NCBI GenBank assembly: GCA_016124745.1
Contig: WGNC01000030.1
Coordinates: 1 to 44,502, forward strand
Source: Thiobacillus sp.
Lineage (GTDB): Bacteria; Pseudomonadota; Gammaproteobacteria; Burkholderiales; Thiobacillaceae
Length of the DNA: 44,502 bases
Direction of reading: 5' to 3'
Shown: positions 5,201 through 13,882 of the stretch, in pieces
Numbering within the stretch: the first letter of the stretch is position 1
Layout: each line of letters opens with the position of its first letter
Position numbers and translations under genes: made by a program
Notes under the pieces: model-generated
Databases searched by the model: none
Told to the model about the DNA's origin: nothing
Seen by the model: the letters and a program-made list of their open reading frames with translations, nothing else

Positions 5201-7978
5201 TTACGGGTTCTTGAGCAGGGATTTGGCAGCTTCCAGTTCTGGGAGACCGAGTCCGTTGGCGAGGGCAGCTTCAAGTTCCTTCTTCGCCTCCGATTTCTTG
5301 CCGGAGCGGGCCAGGGCGACACCATAGTGATAACGTAAGATGGCAGACGTGGGCGCTTTGGCCACCGCCTTGCGAAGGAGGTCGAGCCCGCGGGGCAGTT
5401 GCCCCTGCTCCACCAGGATCCAGCCCAGGGTGTCCTGAATGCCGGGTTGGTCCGGGGCAAACTTGATTGCTTGTTCGGCTGTGGCGAGGGCGCGCGGGTC
5501 TTTCTCGCGCTGGTAGAGCGTGGCCAGGTTGTTGAGGACGATGACGTTGTCGGGCTTGGCCTTCAGCAGGAACTCATACTGGGCGATGGCATCGCGGCTG
5601 CGTTCGGCCCGCATATAGCTTTCGGCCGCATAGTTGCGTGCTGCCAGGTCCTGCGGGTGCTGCTTGATCCAGCCAGCCAGCCGTTGCTCCGCAGCCTGGG
5701 TGTCACCAGCCGCTGAAAGCGCACGGTGCAGTTTCGCCAGGGTCACTGTCCCGGCCCCTTTTGCCAGGGCCTGTTCATAGGCCTTGACGGCCTGCGGATA
5801 GCGCTTTTGCGACATCAGGATGTCAGCCTCGCGATCGAAGCCGACAGGGGCCCCGGGGTGTTGCACCTGAATTTGACGTGCAATCTTGAGCGCCGCCTCG
5901 GGCTGCTTGTCGGCCAGCTCCAGTCGCAGCAGGGCATCCTGGCTCTGCAAATGATCGGGCTTGAGTTGCAGGGCTCGCTGCAAACTGATGCGGGCGTCGT
6001 TCAGGCGCTGGTCGGCGAGTTGGGCCAGGGCCAGTTGCAGGTACGCGTCCGGAGATTGCCTGGCCTTCTCGGTGAGTCGGGTAAGGGTGGCGATGGCGCT
6101 CGCCTTGTCGCCGGCCGCCAGTTGGGTGCTACCGAGGAAACCGAGCGCCTGAGGGCTTTCCGGGTTGGCGTTAGCCGTTTCCTTAGCCAGAGCGAGCGCT
6201 TTCTGGGGCTCCTTTTTGGCCAGGTAATACCGCACCAGCGCGGCGCGAGGAAGGACGGCCTGGGGATGGGCCTGGATGGCCTTTTCCAGCCAACTTGTGT
6301 AAGCCTTTTCATCCTTGATACGCACACTCAGGTCAGCCAGCGCGAGCATGGCTTGCAGGTGTTTGGGATCGGATTGGAGGATGTTTTCAAAGCGCTTGCG
6401 CGCTTGATCGGTTTTCCCCTCGGCCAGGTCGAGCTGCGCCAGGTTGACCACAGCAGGAAAGAATTTGGGGTCGAGCTTCAGGGCCTGCTCGAAGCTGTTG
6501 CGTGCCTTGGCAGCGTCCCTTTTCCCGATATAGGCAGCACCCCGGTAATTCCAGGCGAGCGGGCTTTGCGGCTGTTTCTTTTCCAGTTCGGCGATGCGTA
6601 CCAGGGCGGCGTCGTATTGCTTCTGCTTGAGCTGCGTCAGGATGAGGACATTGTCAGCGCGCGTGCTGTCGCCTGCCATGTCGGCAGCGGCTTGCAGGTC
6701 GGCCATGGCTTGATTGTCGCCTTGTGCCAGGCGGGCCATGCCGAGCTCGGTGCGGATGGCTGCGCTGTCAGGGCTGATTTCAGCGGCCGCCTCAAAATGG
6801 GTAGCTGCCTTGGCATAGTCCTTTTTCGCCAGCGCGATTTCACCGGCAATGGAATGGAGGCGGGCGTCGCGGGATTTCTCGAGATCGATGGGTGCGAGCG
6901 TTTTGCCTGCATCATCCGGACGCCCCAGACGCAATTGGGTGGCCGCCAGCATGCTGAGTGCAAAACCATTGCGGGGCGCGGCGCGGACGGCCTTGTTGAG
7001 GTACGCTTCGGCAGTTTGCGCGTTGCCCAGCGCATTCTCGGTGAGACCGGCCAGGATCAGGGCGGGAACGTAGTTGGGGGCAATCTTGAATGCTTCCAGC
7101 AAGGCGTCGCGCGCCTCTGGGTATTTTTTTTCCCTGAACTTGAACGATGCCTGAAGATAATTTGCGGCAAGGGATTTCGGATAAAGTTTGCGGAGTGTGT
7201 CGATATCCGCGCGCGCGGGTTCCATTCGGCCCAGTTTAATGAAGATGGTCGCCCGGCTCTGCAGCGCCGCCAGGTTCTCGGGGTCGATTTTCAGGGCGCT
7301 CGAATAGGCCGCAAGCGCGCCTTCAGTATTCTTGTCGAGTTGCGCCAGATCCCCGACAAAAACCCAGGTCTGGGCCTGCTTTTCCTGGAGCTTGAGGGCG
7401 GCGTCCAGCCATTCGCGGGCTTTGGTGTTGTTGCGCTCTGCGATAGCACATTGTGCAAGCCCCCAGTAGGTGGCTGGATTGCTTTTGTCCGTGTCGAGAG
7501 ATTGATTGAACAGGTTGCAGGCATCCTTTAACTGGCGCAGTGCAAGCAGAGCATCGGCACGCAACTGGAAGATACGGGCGAGGTTGGCCTTGCTGGTCTG
7601 TTCGCCAGGCTGAATTTCGTCGAGCACCCTCTTGTATTCGCCCATGAGCAGCAGAGCCTCCCCGAGCTGGGGATTGACGGTTTCACGACTGACGCCCAGT
7701 TTGACGGCCTGGCTGAGTTCCTTTTCCGCTTCGGCCCCCAGGCCGACCTTCAGATAGATCTGCCCGAGCAGCAGCCTGGCTTGGGGGCTGTCGGGGTTCT
7801 TCTGGACGGCATTTTTCAATTCGACGATGCTGGCCTTGAGATTGCCCTTGTCCTCGAAATCCTTGGCACGCTGGATATGCTCCTGTTCGGAGAGGTTGGA
7901 TATACGGTCACACCCGGAGAGTGCTGCGGAGGTGGCAACAGCCAGGGCGATGGCCAGGGCGACGGAAATTTTGGTCAT
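5201..7978 (-). CDS. prsT: XrtA/PEP-CTERM system TPR-repeat lipoprotein PrsT (copy 1)
   Basis: A 925-aa periplasmic or outer-membrane lipoprotein. The signal peptide ends in a lipobox LSGC with the lipidated cysteine at residue 23. The rest is a nearly continuous array of tetratricopeptide repeats, e.g. NPDSPQARLLLGQIYLKVG and DTLGWILVEQGQLPRGLDLL near the C-terminus. The length and layout match the PrsT family (TIGR02917), found with exosortase A exopolysaccharide loci and presumed to scaffold export or assembly. The ATG at 7978 is at the signal peptide. A second, homologous prsT lies directly upstream in the same orientation, separated by a MITE-like repeat, so co-transcription is uncertain. 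The family assignment is firm; the exact role is known only by association. Confidence 0.93.
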   Translation of the reverse strand: MTKISVALAIALAVATSAALSGCDRISNLSEQEHIQRAKDFEDKGNLKASIVELKNAVQKNPDSPQARLLLGQIYLKVGLGAEAEKELSQAVKLGVSRETVNPQLGEALLLMGEYKRVLDEIQPGEQTSKANLARIFQLRADALLALRQLKDACNLFNQSLDTDKSNPATYWGLAQCAIAERNNTKAREWLDAALKLQEKQAQTWVFVGDLAQLDKNTEGALAAYSSALKIDPENLAALQSRATIFIKLGRMEPARADIDTLRKLYPKSLAANYLQASFKFREKKYPEARDALLEAFKIAPNYVPALILAGLTENALGNAQTAEAYLNKAVRAAPRNGFALSMLAATQLRLGRPDDAGKTLAPIDLEKSRDARLHSIAGEIALAKKDYAKAATHFEAAAEISPDSAAIRTELGMARLAQGDNQAMADLQAAADMAGDSTRADNVLILTQLKQKQYDAALVRIAELEKKQPQSPLAWNYRGAAYIGKRDAAKARNSFEQALKLDPKFFPAVVNLAQLDLAEGKTDQARKRFENILQSDPKHLQAMLALADLSVRIKDEKAYTSWLEKAIQAHPQAVLPRAALVRYYLAKKEPQKALALAKETANANPESPQALGFLGSTQLAAGDKASAIATLTRLTEKARQSPDAYLQLALAQLADQRLNDARISLQRALQLKPDHLQSQDALLRLELADKQPEAALKIARQIQVQHPGAPVGFDREADILMSQKRYPQAVKAYEQALAKGAGTVTLAKLHRALSAAGDTQAAEQRLAGWIKQHPQDLAARNYAAESYMRAERSRDAIAQYEFLLKAKPDNVIVLNNLATLYQREKDPRALATAEQAIKFAPDQPGIQDTLGWILVEQGQLPRGLDLLRKAVAKAPTSAILRYHYGVALARSGKKSEAKKELEAALANGLGLPELEAAKSLLKNP

Positions 7979-8008
7979 GTGTGGGGACTCCAGCTCAAGC
8001 AGTTATTA

Positions 8009-8148
8009 GGGAAACGCTGATGAATTACATTCGTGGTGAGCTTGTCGAACCATGAACGGAATAAATCACATGAAATGCCCCCTTCGTCAAGCTCAGGACG
8101 GGCTTCGACAAGCTCAGGGCGAACGGACCAAATTAATTCAGCGTCTCC
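8009..8148. repeat. MITE-like repeat, copy B (140 bp), between the two prsT genes
   Basis: Both ends are visible: GGGAAACGCTGATGAATT at 8009-8026 and, inverted at 8131-8148, GGAGACGCTGAATTAATT. Inside are inverted GAGCTTGTCGAAC motifs and TCACATGAAATGCCCCCTTCG, also found in copy D. It occupies most of the gap between the two prsT genes and could fold as RNA into a long hairpin. Confidence 0.8.
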
Positions 8149-8177
8149 GCCCGATATTGACGGTGAGGTGACAAGGT

Positions 8178-10970
8178 CTAAGGCGTCTTGCCTTGGAGCT
8201 GTTTCAGCAGTGCGCGCGCATCCTGCTCCTGGGGGAACGTCAGCCCGCTGGCCAGCAGCCGCTCAAGCTCGCTCTGGGCTCGGCGACGGTCGCCGCTTTT
8301 GGCAAGAGCCGCTGCCAGGTGCCAATGAATTTCCGCGGCGTCAGGTGCCTTCGACAAGGCTTGTTGAAGCAGCTTGATGCCGCGTTCGGCTTGTCCCTGC
8401 TGCACAAGGATCCAGCCCAGCGTATCCATGATTGCCGGGTTATCGGGACTGAGCTTGAGCGCCTGTTCGGCAAATCCTGCCGCCCGGCCGTCCTTGGTTT
8501 GAAATAACGCCCACGCCAGATTGTTGAGGACGACGAGATTGCCGGGGTTGCTCCGATTCAGCACCAGGTAGTGTTCGGCGGCCGCCTGGTACTGATTGCG
8601 CTTGATCAACCGTTCAGCGAGGAACATGCGGATCGACGCATCATTCGGCCTGCCGTCGAGCCAGTTGGTGAGGCGTTTCAAGCCTTCTTCAGTGCGCTCC
8701 AATCCGTCCAGTGCCTGATATTGGCGGATTAGCAGGGCACCGGAAGGTTCGAGCTTGTATGCGCGTTCATACGCTGCCAGGGCTGCGTCGAATTGCCTTC
8801 GCGCAAGGGCAATATCGCCTTCCAGCCCCGGACCTGCGGCAGACTTCGGCTTTTGCTGCTGGATTTGCCGGGCAAGTTTGAGCGCGTCATCGTAGCGCGC
8901 GCCCTGGATGTCGAGCCTGCCAAGCATGAGTTGTGCTTCCAGCAGGTCGGGCTGAGCACGCAGGGCATCCTCCAGCGATTTGCGTGCGTCGGGAATCTGC
9001 TGTGCGTTGACCTGGACCGCTGCCAGCCTGGTCAGGGCGGCGGCGGGGTTGGCCGATTGCTCGATCAGCTTGCGGTAAGTGCCGATGGCGTTGTCGATGT
9101 CGCCCAGCGCAAACTGGGTCGAGGCCAGGACGTCAAGCGCGGCTGGGTTGTCGGGCTGGATGCTGACCGCCTCACGAGCGGCGGAATGCGCCTTGTTCTT
9201 CTCGCCTTTCGCGAGCAGGTAACGCGCCAGCGCCACCCGTGGCTGCAGCGCCTGCGGGTGGGCTGTGGCGGCTTTTTGCAGCCAGTTGACATAGGTTTTT
9301 TCGTCCTTGGCAAACAAGGCAAGGTCAGCCAGCGCCAGCATGGAATTGAGGTGGTTGGGGTCGGCTTTGAGAATATCCTCGAAGCGCTTGCGCGCAGCGG
9401 CAGGCTGCTTGTCCCTGAGGTCGAGTTGGGCGAGGTTGGAGGCGGCCGGGAAGAATTTGGGATCGAGCCTCAGCGCCTGGGTGAAGCTTTCACGCGCCTT
9501 GTTCGCATCATTTTTACCCAGGTACGCAGCGCCACGGTAATTCCAGGTCAGCGGGCTGACCCCCTGTTTCTTTTCCAGCGCGGCAATGCTCGCGAATGCG
9601 GCGTCGAATTTTTGCTGCTTGAGCTGGTTCAGGATGATCACGGTATCGGCGCGGCTGTTGCTGTCTTCCATGTCGGCGGCAGACTGGAGATCTGCCATGG
9701 CGCGCTGGTCGCCCTGTGCCAGGCGGGCGATGCCAAGCTCGGTGCGGATGGCAGCGTTGTCAGGCTGGATCTGGGCCGCCGTGTCGAAGTGGCTGGCTGC
9801 CTTGGCGAAATCCTCTTTGGCCAGGGCGACTTCGCCTGCAACGATGTGGTAACCGGCATCCTTGACGCTATCCGGAATGACGGACAGCGTGTGCGCGGCG
9901 TCGTCCACGCGTCCCTGCCGCAGCTGGGCCGCAGCCAGCAGACGGATTGCATAGAGGTTGCGCGGGTTGGCCTTGATCACCTGATTGAAGTGCGATTCGG
10001 CGGTCTGCATGTTGCCCAGTGCGTATTCGACCGACCCGGCGAGCAGCACGGCAGGAAGGTAATCCGGAGCGGATTTAAGCACGGTGGCGAGTTGGTCACG
10101 TGCGTCCGTGTGTTTCTTCTCGCGGAAGTCGATCAACGCCAGCGTGTAACGCGCCTGCAGGTTATTGCGAGAGGTCTTGAGCACGGTGTCGGCTTCGCGG
10201 CGAGCATCGGCCAGGCGGTTTTCCACGATGGCGATGCCTGCCAGCGCGAGACGCGCGCCGTCGTGGCGTGGATCGATCTGAAGCGCGGCCTGGTAGGCCT
10301 TGGCAGCATCGCCGGGCTTGCCGGTGGCGCGCAACAGGTCGCCCTTGAGCAGCCACGCATCGCGGTATTTTGGGTTGGCGCGCAGGGCTTCGTCGATATT
10401 CTCACCTGCCTTGGCGACATCGCCATCGGCCAGCGCCAGCCTGGCCTGCGCCAGCAGAACCTCCGGGTCGTTGGGCGCGGCGTCGAGTGCGCGATTGAGG
10501 CTGCTGCGAGCCTCTTCCTTGTCACCCGCACCGAGCTGGGCGGTGGCACGTACCACCAGCATCGGTACTTCGCCCGTGCTGCCTTTGGCGGGTTGCGGCA
10601 AGTCGTCGAGCACCCGCTTGAATTCGCCTTGACCGAGCAGTGCCTTTGCCAGCAGGGGATTGACCGTGTTTTCATCATAACCGGCCTGGCGCGCGCGCTT
10701 GAGTTCCTTTTCCGCGCTGGCGAAATCTCCCATTTCAAGCTGCAGCTTGCCGAGCTGAAAGCGCGCTTCGGCGTTGTCCGCTTCCTTCTGCAGGGCGGTT
10801 TTGAGCTGGATGATGGCAGTCTTGTTGTCGCCCTTGGCGATGCTGGCCTTGGCCTGGCTGACCAACGCGCTGCTGCTTTCTCCGCTACAAGCCGTTATGC
10901 CGAGACTCAGAACGGTGGCGATCAGTAAGCGGGTTGGTCGGGGGGCATACTGATGAGAGAATAGGCGCAA
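8178..10970 (-). CDS. prsT: XrtA/PEP-CTERM system TPR-repeat lipoprotein PrsT (copy 2)
   Basis: A 930-aa paralogue of the downstream prsT. The signal peptide has lipobox ITAC with cysteine at residue 28, followed by an array of TPR units across the whole length. Shared landmarks include LSQAVKLG/LKRARQAGYDENTVNPLL-type segments, RTELGIARLAQGDQRAMADL, NYRGAAYLGKNDA and a C-terminal DTLGWILVQQGQAERG. The two copies align end to end but have diverged strongly, so the duplication is old. The start is TTG at 10970 with AGGAA about 8 nt upstream; no ATG lies in frame before the lipobox. No sigma-54 site or PEP-CTERM box was seen upstream, so it is probably not under the same promoter type as the PEP-CTERM genes. 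Confidence 0.92.
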   Translation of the reverse strand: MRLFSHQYAPRPTRLLIATVLSLGITACSGESSSALVSQAKASIAKGDNKTAIIQLKTALQKEADNAEARFQLGKLQLEMGDFASAEKELKRARQAGYDENTVNPLLAKALLGQGEFKRVLDDLPQPAKGSTGEVPMLVVRATAQLGAGDKEEARSSLNRALDAAPNDPEVLLAQARLALADGDVAKAGENIDEALRANPKYRDAWLLKGDLLRATGKPGDAAKAYQAALQIDPRHDGARLALAGIAIVENRLADARREADTVLKTSRNNLQARYTLALIDFREKKHTDARDQLATVLKSAPDYLPAVLLAGSVEYALGNMQTAESHFNQVIKANPRNLYAIRLLAAAQLRQGRVDDAAHTLSVIPDSVKDAGYHIVAGEVALAKEDFAKAASHFDTAAQIQPDNAAIRTELGIARLAQGDQRAMADLQSAADMEDSNSRADTVIILNQLKQQKFDAAFASIAALEKKQGVSPLTWNYRGAAYLGKNDANKARESFTQALRLDPKFFPAASNLAQLDLRDKQPAAARKRFEDILKADPNHLNSMLALADLALFAKDEKTYVNWLQKAATAHPQALQPRVALARYLLAKGEKNKAHSAAREAVSIQPDNPAALDVLASTQFALGDIDNAIGTYRKLIEQSANPAAALTRLAAVQVNAQQIPDARKSLEDALRAQPDLLEAQLMLGRLDIQGARYDDALKLARQIQQQKPKSAAGPGLEGDIALARRQFDAALAAYERAYKLEPSGALLIRQYQALDGLERTEEGLKRLTNWLDGRPNDASIRMFLAERLIKRNQYQAAAEHYLVLNRSNPGNLVVLNNLAWALFQTKDGRAAGFAEQALKLSPDNPAIMDTLGWILVQQGQAERGIKLLQQALSKAPDAAEIHWHLAAALAKSGDRRRAQSELERLLASGLTFPQEQDARALLKQLQGKTP

Positions 10971-11089
10971 GGGGATTCCTGTTCGGGTGAAGATGTTGCA
11001 AATTTGTCAGTACTGCGGGACGGGTGACAGTATATCTCCGCAATTTTGCCGTTATAGCAGTAACTCATTCGATCCTAACGAACGCCCCG

Positions 11090-12067
11090 ATGATTCAGCA
11101 ACATTCAAGCCAGCGGTTTAAGGAAGCTCTGAACAAGTCGTCGCCCCGGCCAAAGCCGGGGTCCAGATCCTTGATTTCACTGGATTCCGGCTCTTGCCGG
11201 AATGACGAACGAAATCAACTACTTGCCGTTCGTCCTGAGCCTGTCGAAGGACTGTTTTATGGCTTCATTAAAGCGCCTGTCGTCGTGCTGTTCATATTGC
11301 TGTGCAGCCTCACCTCGGCAATGCCCGCCAAGGCGGACGAAGCATCTGATCTTGCGCAGCGCGTGTACGACCGGCCGAACGGTCGCGACCTCACCACGCT
11401 GGGACGCATGGTGCTCACCGAAAAGGGCCACTCGCCGCGGATCCGCGAAATCGTCACCTACCGGCTCGACAAGTCGGGCGGCGAAACGGCCAATCTGATC
11501 CGTTTCCTCGACCCTGAAGACATTGCTGGTACCGGCCTTCTCAGCATAGACCGGGCCGATGGCAGCACCGACCAGTGGCTGTATCTGCCCGCGCTCGACC
11601 GGGTGCGACGCATTTCCAGCGAGCGCAAGGGGGGGCGCTTCGTCGGTTCAGACCTCTATTTCGAGGACCTGCAGGAACGCAAGCCGTCGAAGGACCGCCA
11701 CCGTCTGCTCGGCAAGCAGGCTGAAAACGGCATCCTGTGCGACGTGCTCGAAAGCACCCCGCTGGACGCCGACGATTCGGTGTACCGCAAGCGTATCAGC
11801 TGGATCGATCCCGCCACGGCCATCCCGCAGCGCGTGGACTATTTCGAGCAGGACGCCAGCACCCCCAGCAAACGCTGGCTGCTTCGTAACAAAAAACGCA
11901 ATCAGGGCTACTGGACCCTGACCGACAGCCGCATGATCGATCTGGAAAGCGGCCATCAGACACGGATGGTGGTCGACGCTGCCTTATACGATCAGAAACT
12001 GCCGGCCAAACTCTTCACCTCGCAAGCCCTTGCCGACGAAAATCTGGAATCGGAATATCGACCATGA
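11090..12067 (+). CDS. LolA-like outer membrane lipoprotein-sorting domain protein
   Basis: The conserved part (from about residue 80) starts ASDLAQRVYDRPNGRDLTTL and contains YLPALDRVRRISSERKGG and FVGSDLYFEDL. These are typical of the LolA/LppX-fold proteins annotated as outer membrane lipoprotein-sorting proteins that accompany RND transporters. A hydrophobic signal-like stretch (APVVVLFILLCSLTSAMPAKA) lies at about residues 61-81. The start is uncertain: the first 60 or so codons run through a repeat element (copy C), so the native 5' end may have been replaced. I used the ATG at 11090; a GTG at 11285 or a GTG at 11024 are alternatives. The stop overlaps the next gene by 4 nt (ATGA), implying coupled translation. 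It probably binds a lipid-like ligand in the periplasm for the RND partner; that is inferred from family and neighbours. Confidence 0.82.
   Translation: MIQQHSSQRFKEALNKSSPRPKPGSRSLISLDSGSCRNDERNQLLAVRPEPVEGLFYGFIKAPVVVLFILLCSLTSAMPAKADEASDLAQRVYDRPNGRDLTTLGRMVLTEKGHSPRIREIVTYRLDKSGGETANLIRFLDPEDIAGTGLLSIDRADGSTDQWLYLPALDRVRRISSERKGGRFVGSDLYFEDLQERKPSKDRHRLLGKQAENGILCDVLESTPLDADDSVYRKRISWIDPATAIPQRVDYFEQDASTPSKRWLLRNKKRNQGYWTLTDSRMIDLESGHQTRMVVDAALYDQKLPAKLFTSQALADENLESEYRP
11121..11253. repeat. MITE/REP-like repeat, copy C, at the 5' end of the LolA-like gene
   Basis: The left end GGAAGCTCTGAACAAGTC matches the ends of the other copies. It is followed by two hairpins (CCCCGGCC...GGCCGGGG-like and GATTCCGGCTCTTGCCGGAAT) and CCGTTCGTCCTGAGCCTGTCGAAGG. 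I could not locate an inverted right end, so the border near 11253 is approximate. The element is read through by the frame of the LolA-like gene. Confidence 0.6.
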
Positions 12068-13683
12068 AAAATCTGTTGCTGACCTTGAGCCTGTCGCTCA
12101 CAGTTTTACCCATGCTTGCCTCCGAAAATGGCCATGCAGCGGATGAGTTGCCGCCCCCCAGATCGGTTGACCAGGACACTATAGAAGATCTGCCGCCGCC
12201 TCGCACCCCCGCGCGCAAGCCCCGCACAGCAACACCCGACACCCCTCCCGCCGCGGCAACGCCGCAGGCCAGCGCATCAGGCGATCTGCCGCCCCCCCGG
12301 GCAGAAGCGCAGGATATTGGGGACGATCTGCCACCGCCACGCACCACGACGCGCAAGTCCAGGGCGGCACCGTCCGAGGCAACCCCCACCACGATCACGC
12401 CGCAGGCCGCCACCGTCGACGATCTGCCACCCCCCAACGCCCGCAGCCGCAAGTCTACTGGACGGGGTTTCACCCCGACGCTCAAGTACGGCATGGATGA
12501 TCTGCTGCTCGAAGCGGGTGCGCTGCCGTTTACCTCGCAGGCCGATGCCTATTACACCTTGCGTGCAGCCGCCTATGTCGAATGGCAGCCCAGCCGGGAA
12601 TGGGAATTTCGTGGTGGCGCACGCATCGATGGCGCGTCGCAGGCCGGGGGCACGACCGACTTTACCGACTTGCTGGCCGATTACACCGATACCTATGTGC
12701 GTTACCGCAGCGGCGATACACGCCTGACGCTGGGTGCGCAAACCGTGATCTGGGGACGGGTCGACGAGGTGCCGCTGATCGACCGCGTCAGCCGCGTCGA
12801 TCTGACGCGCTTCGTTCTGGATGGATTGCCTGACCGTCGTCGCGCCCAACTGGCCGCCCGCTGGGAGCAGAATTTCGGGGAATACAAGCTCGATGCCCTG
12901 TGGCTGCCAGCGTTCCGTGGGGCGCAACTTCCCGATCTGAACAGTGTCTGGAGTCCGATCAACCAGAGTACCGGAGAAGTCATCGGCATCGCTCCCAGCC
13001 CGGCAATCACCAGCCTGGTGCAGGCAGCTACCATCAATCAGTCTCAAAACCAGTTCGGCTATGGCGACGGCGGAGGTGGGGCACGCCTGACTCGCACCGG
13101 CGACGCTTTCGACCTTGGATTCACCCTCGCGAGGACCCGCCAGTCGCTGCCCTACTATGTCATCAACACCAGCGTGCCTTCCCTCACGGCCACGCATCCC
13201 TACAACAATTTTGCCGGCGCCGATGCCGAGTTCGTGACGGGCGCCTACACCTGGCGCATGGAACTGGGCTATACCGGCAATGTGCCCGCGACCCTCCCCA
13301 ATGCCGCCACGATCTATACCAGCGCGATCGACTGGGTCGGTGCGGTGGAATTCTTTCCGGGTGGCAAGGACACCCGCATCAATCTGCAGGTCGCCGGCCA
13401 TACCCTGCAGACGGGCCAGACCGTTCTCGAACTCGACGAATACTATGGCGTGAATGGGGAGATCAACACCACCTTCGACCAGGGACGCTGGAATGCAGGG
13501 ATCAAGTTCGCCAGCGGAATCAACGTGAACAATGTCTACATCGGCCCCCGCATCAGCTATCGGGGATGGGAGCCGCATGAAATTTACCTCGCCGCCTATT
13601 ATTTCGATGGTGAGGATGGCACCGTCTTCGGCTTCCACAAGGATCATTCCTACCTGTCCCTGGGATGGCGCGGCGAGTTTTGA
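12064..13683 (+). CDS. Outer-membrane beta-barrel protein with N-terminal LPPP repeats (DUF1302-like)
   Basis: A 539-aa protein with a signal peptide (MKNLLLTLSLSLTVLPMLAS, cleavage about residue 26). A proline-rich periplasmic segment follows (28-125) with LPPP at residues 29, 43, 75, 89 and 121. The rest is an extended alternating-hydrophobicity beta-barrel (about 135-539) ending in the aromatic residue F, the usual outer-membrane insertion signal. Segments such as YVRYRSGDTRLTLGAQTVIW and RVDEVPLIDRVSRVDLTRF resemble the DUF1302 barrel family that pairs with LolA-like and MMPL proteins; I infer the family rather than prove it. It overlaps the LolA-like gene by 4 nt and precedes the RND gene. 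The cassette suggests export of a lipid or hydrophobic compound across the envelope; the substrate is unknown. Confidence 0.8.
   Translation: MKNLLLTLSLSLTVLPMLASENGHAADELPPPRSVDQDTIEDLPPPRTPARKPRTATPDTPPAAATPQASASGDLPPPRAEAQDIGDDLPPPRTTTRKSRAAPSEATPTTITPQAATVDDLPPPNARSRKSTGRGFTPTLKYGMDDLLLEAGALPFTSQADAYYTLRAAAYVEWQPSREWEFRGGARIDGASQAGGTTDFTDLLADYTDTYVRYRSGDTRLTLGAQTVIWGRVDEVPLIDRVSRVDLTRFVLDGLPDRRRAQLAARWEQNFGEYKLDALWLPAFRGAQLPDLNSVWSPINQSTGEVIGIAPSPAITSLVQAATINQSQNQFGYGDGGGGARLTRTGDAFDLGFTLARTRQSLPYYVINTSVPSLTATHPYNNFAGADAEFVTGAYTWRMELGYTGNVPATLPNAATIYTSAIDWVGAVEFFPGGKDTRINLQVAGHTLQTGQTVLELDEYYGVNGEINTTFDQGRWNAGIKFASGINVNNVYIGPRISYRGWEPHEIYLAAYYFDGEDGTVFGFHKDHSYLSLGWRGEF
12145..12420 (+). 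repeat. Tandem 46-codon repeat coding for the LPPP segment
   Basis: LPPP motifs recur with spacings 14, 32, 14 and 32 residues. This defines two 46-residue units (12145-12282 and 12283-12420) plus the start of a third. Each unit reads (E/D)LPPPR...(D/E)DLPPPRT...RK followed by a Pro/Ala/Thr linker. Confidence 0.75.
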
Positions 13684-13690
13684 TTTTTAT

Positions 13691-13868
13691 GGAAGCGCTG
13701 ATTTATTCCGTTCCTGGTGAGCCCTTCGACCATGCTCAGGAGAGCCTTGTCGAACCATGAACTCAATAAATTCTGGGAAATCAATCACATGAAATGCCCC
13801 CTTCGCCAAGCTCAGGACAGGCTTCGACAAGCTCAGGGCGAACGGCCCAAATTAATCAATGCCTTCTC
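13691..13868. repeat. MITE-like repeat, copy D (178 bp), before the RND gene
   Basis: Ends GGAAGCGCTGATTTATT at 13691 and, inverted at 13851-13868, GAGAAGGCATTGATTAAT. It shares ATGAAATGCCCCCTTCG and GCTTCGACAAGCTCAGGG with copy B. It separates the beta-barrel gene from the RND gene and supplies a spurious upstream ATG at 13859. Confidence 0.78.
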
Positions 13869-13882
13869 AGGGCTGCACCGAG

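Noticed and set aside
5726..10928. Very long open frames antisense to both prsT genes (about 600 and 710 codons)
   Set aside because: They mirror the codon periodicity of GC-rich TPR genes, lack ribosome binding sites and signal or domain logic, and the prsT frames give recognisable lipoproteins.
12277..13647. A 456-codon antisense open frame within the beta-barrel gene
   Set aside because: The sense frame has a signal peptide, barrel-type strands and a 4-nt overlap with its upstream neighbour; the antisense frame has none of these.
13859..13882. Upstream ATG for the RND transporter
   Set aside because: It lies inside the end of a mobile repeat; the ATG at 13883 starts the conserved-looking N-terminus.
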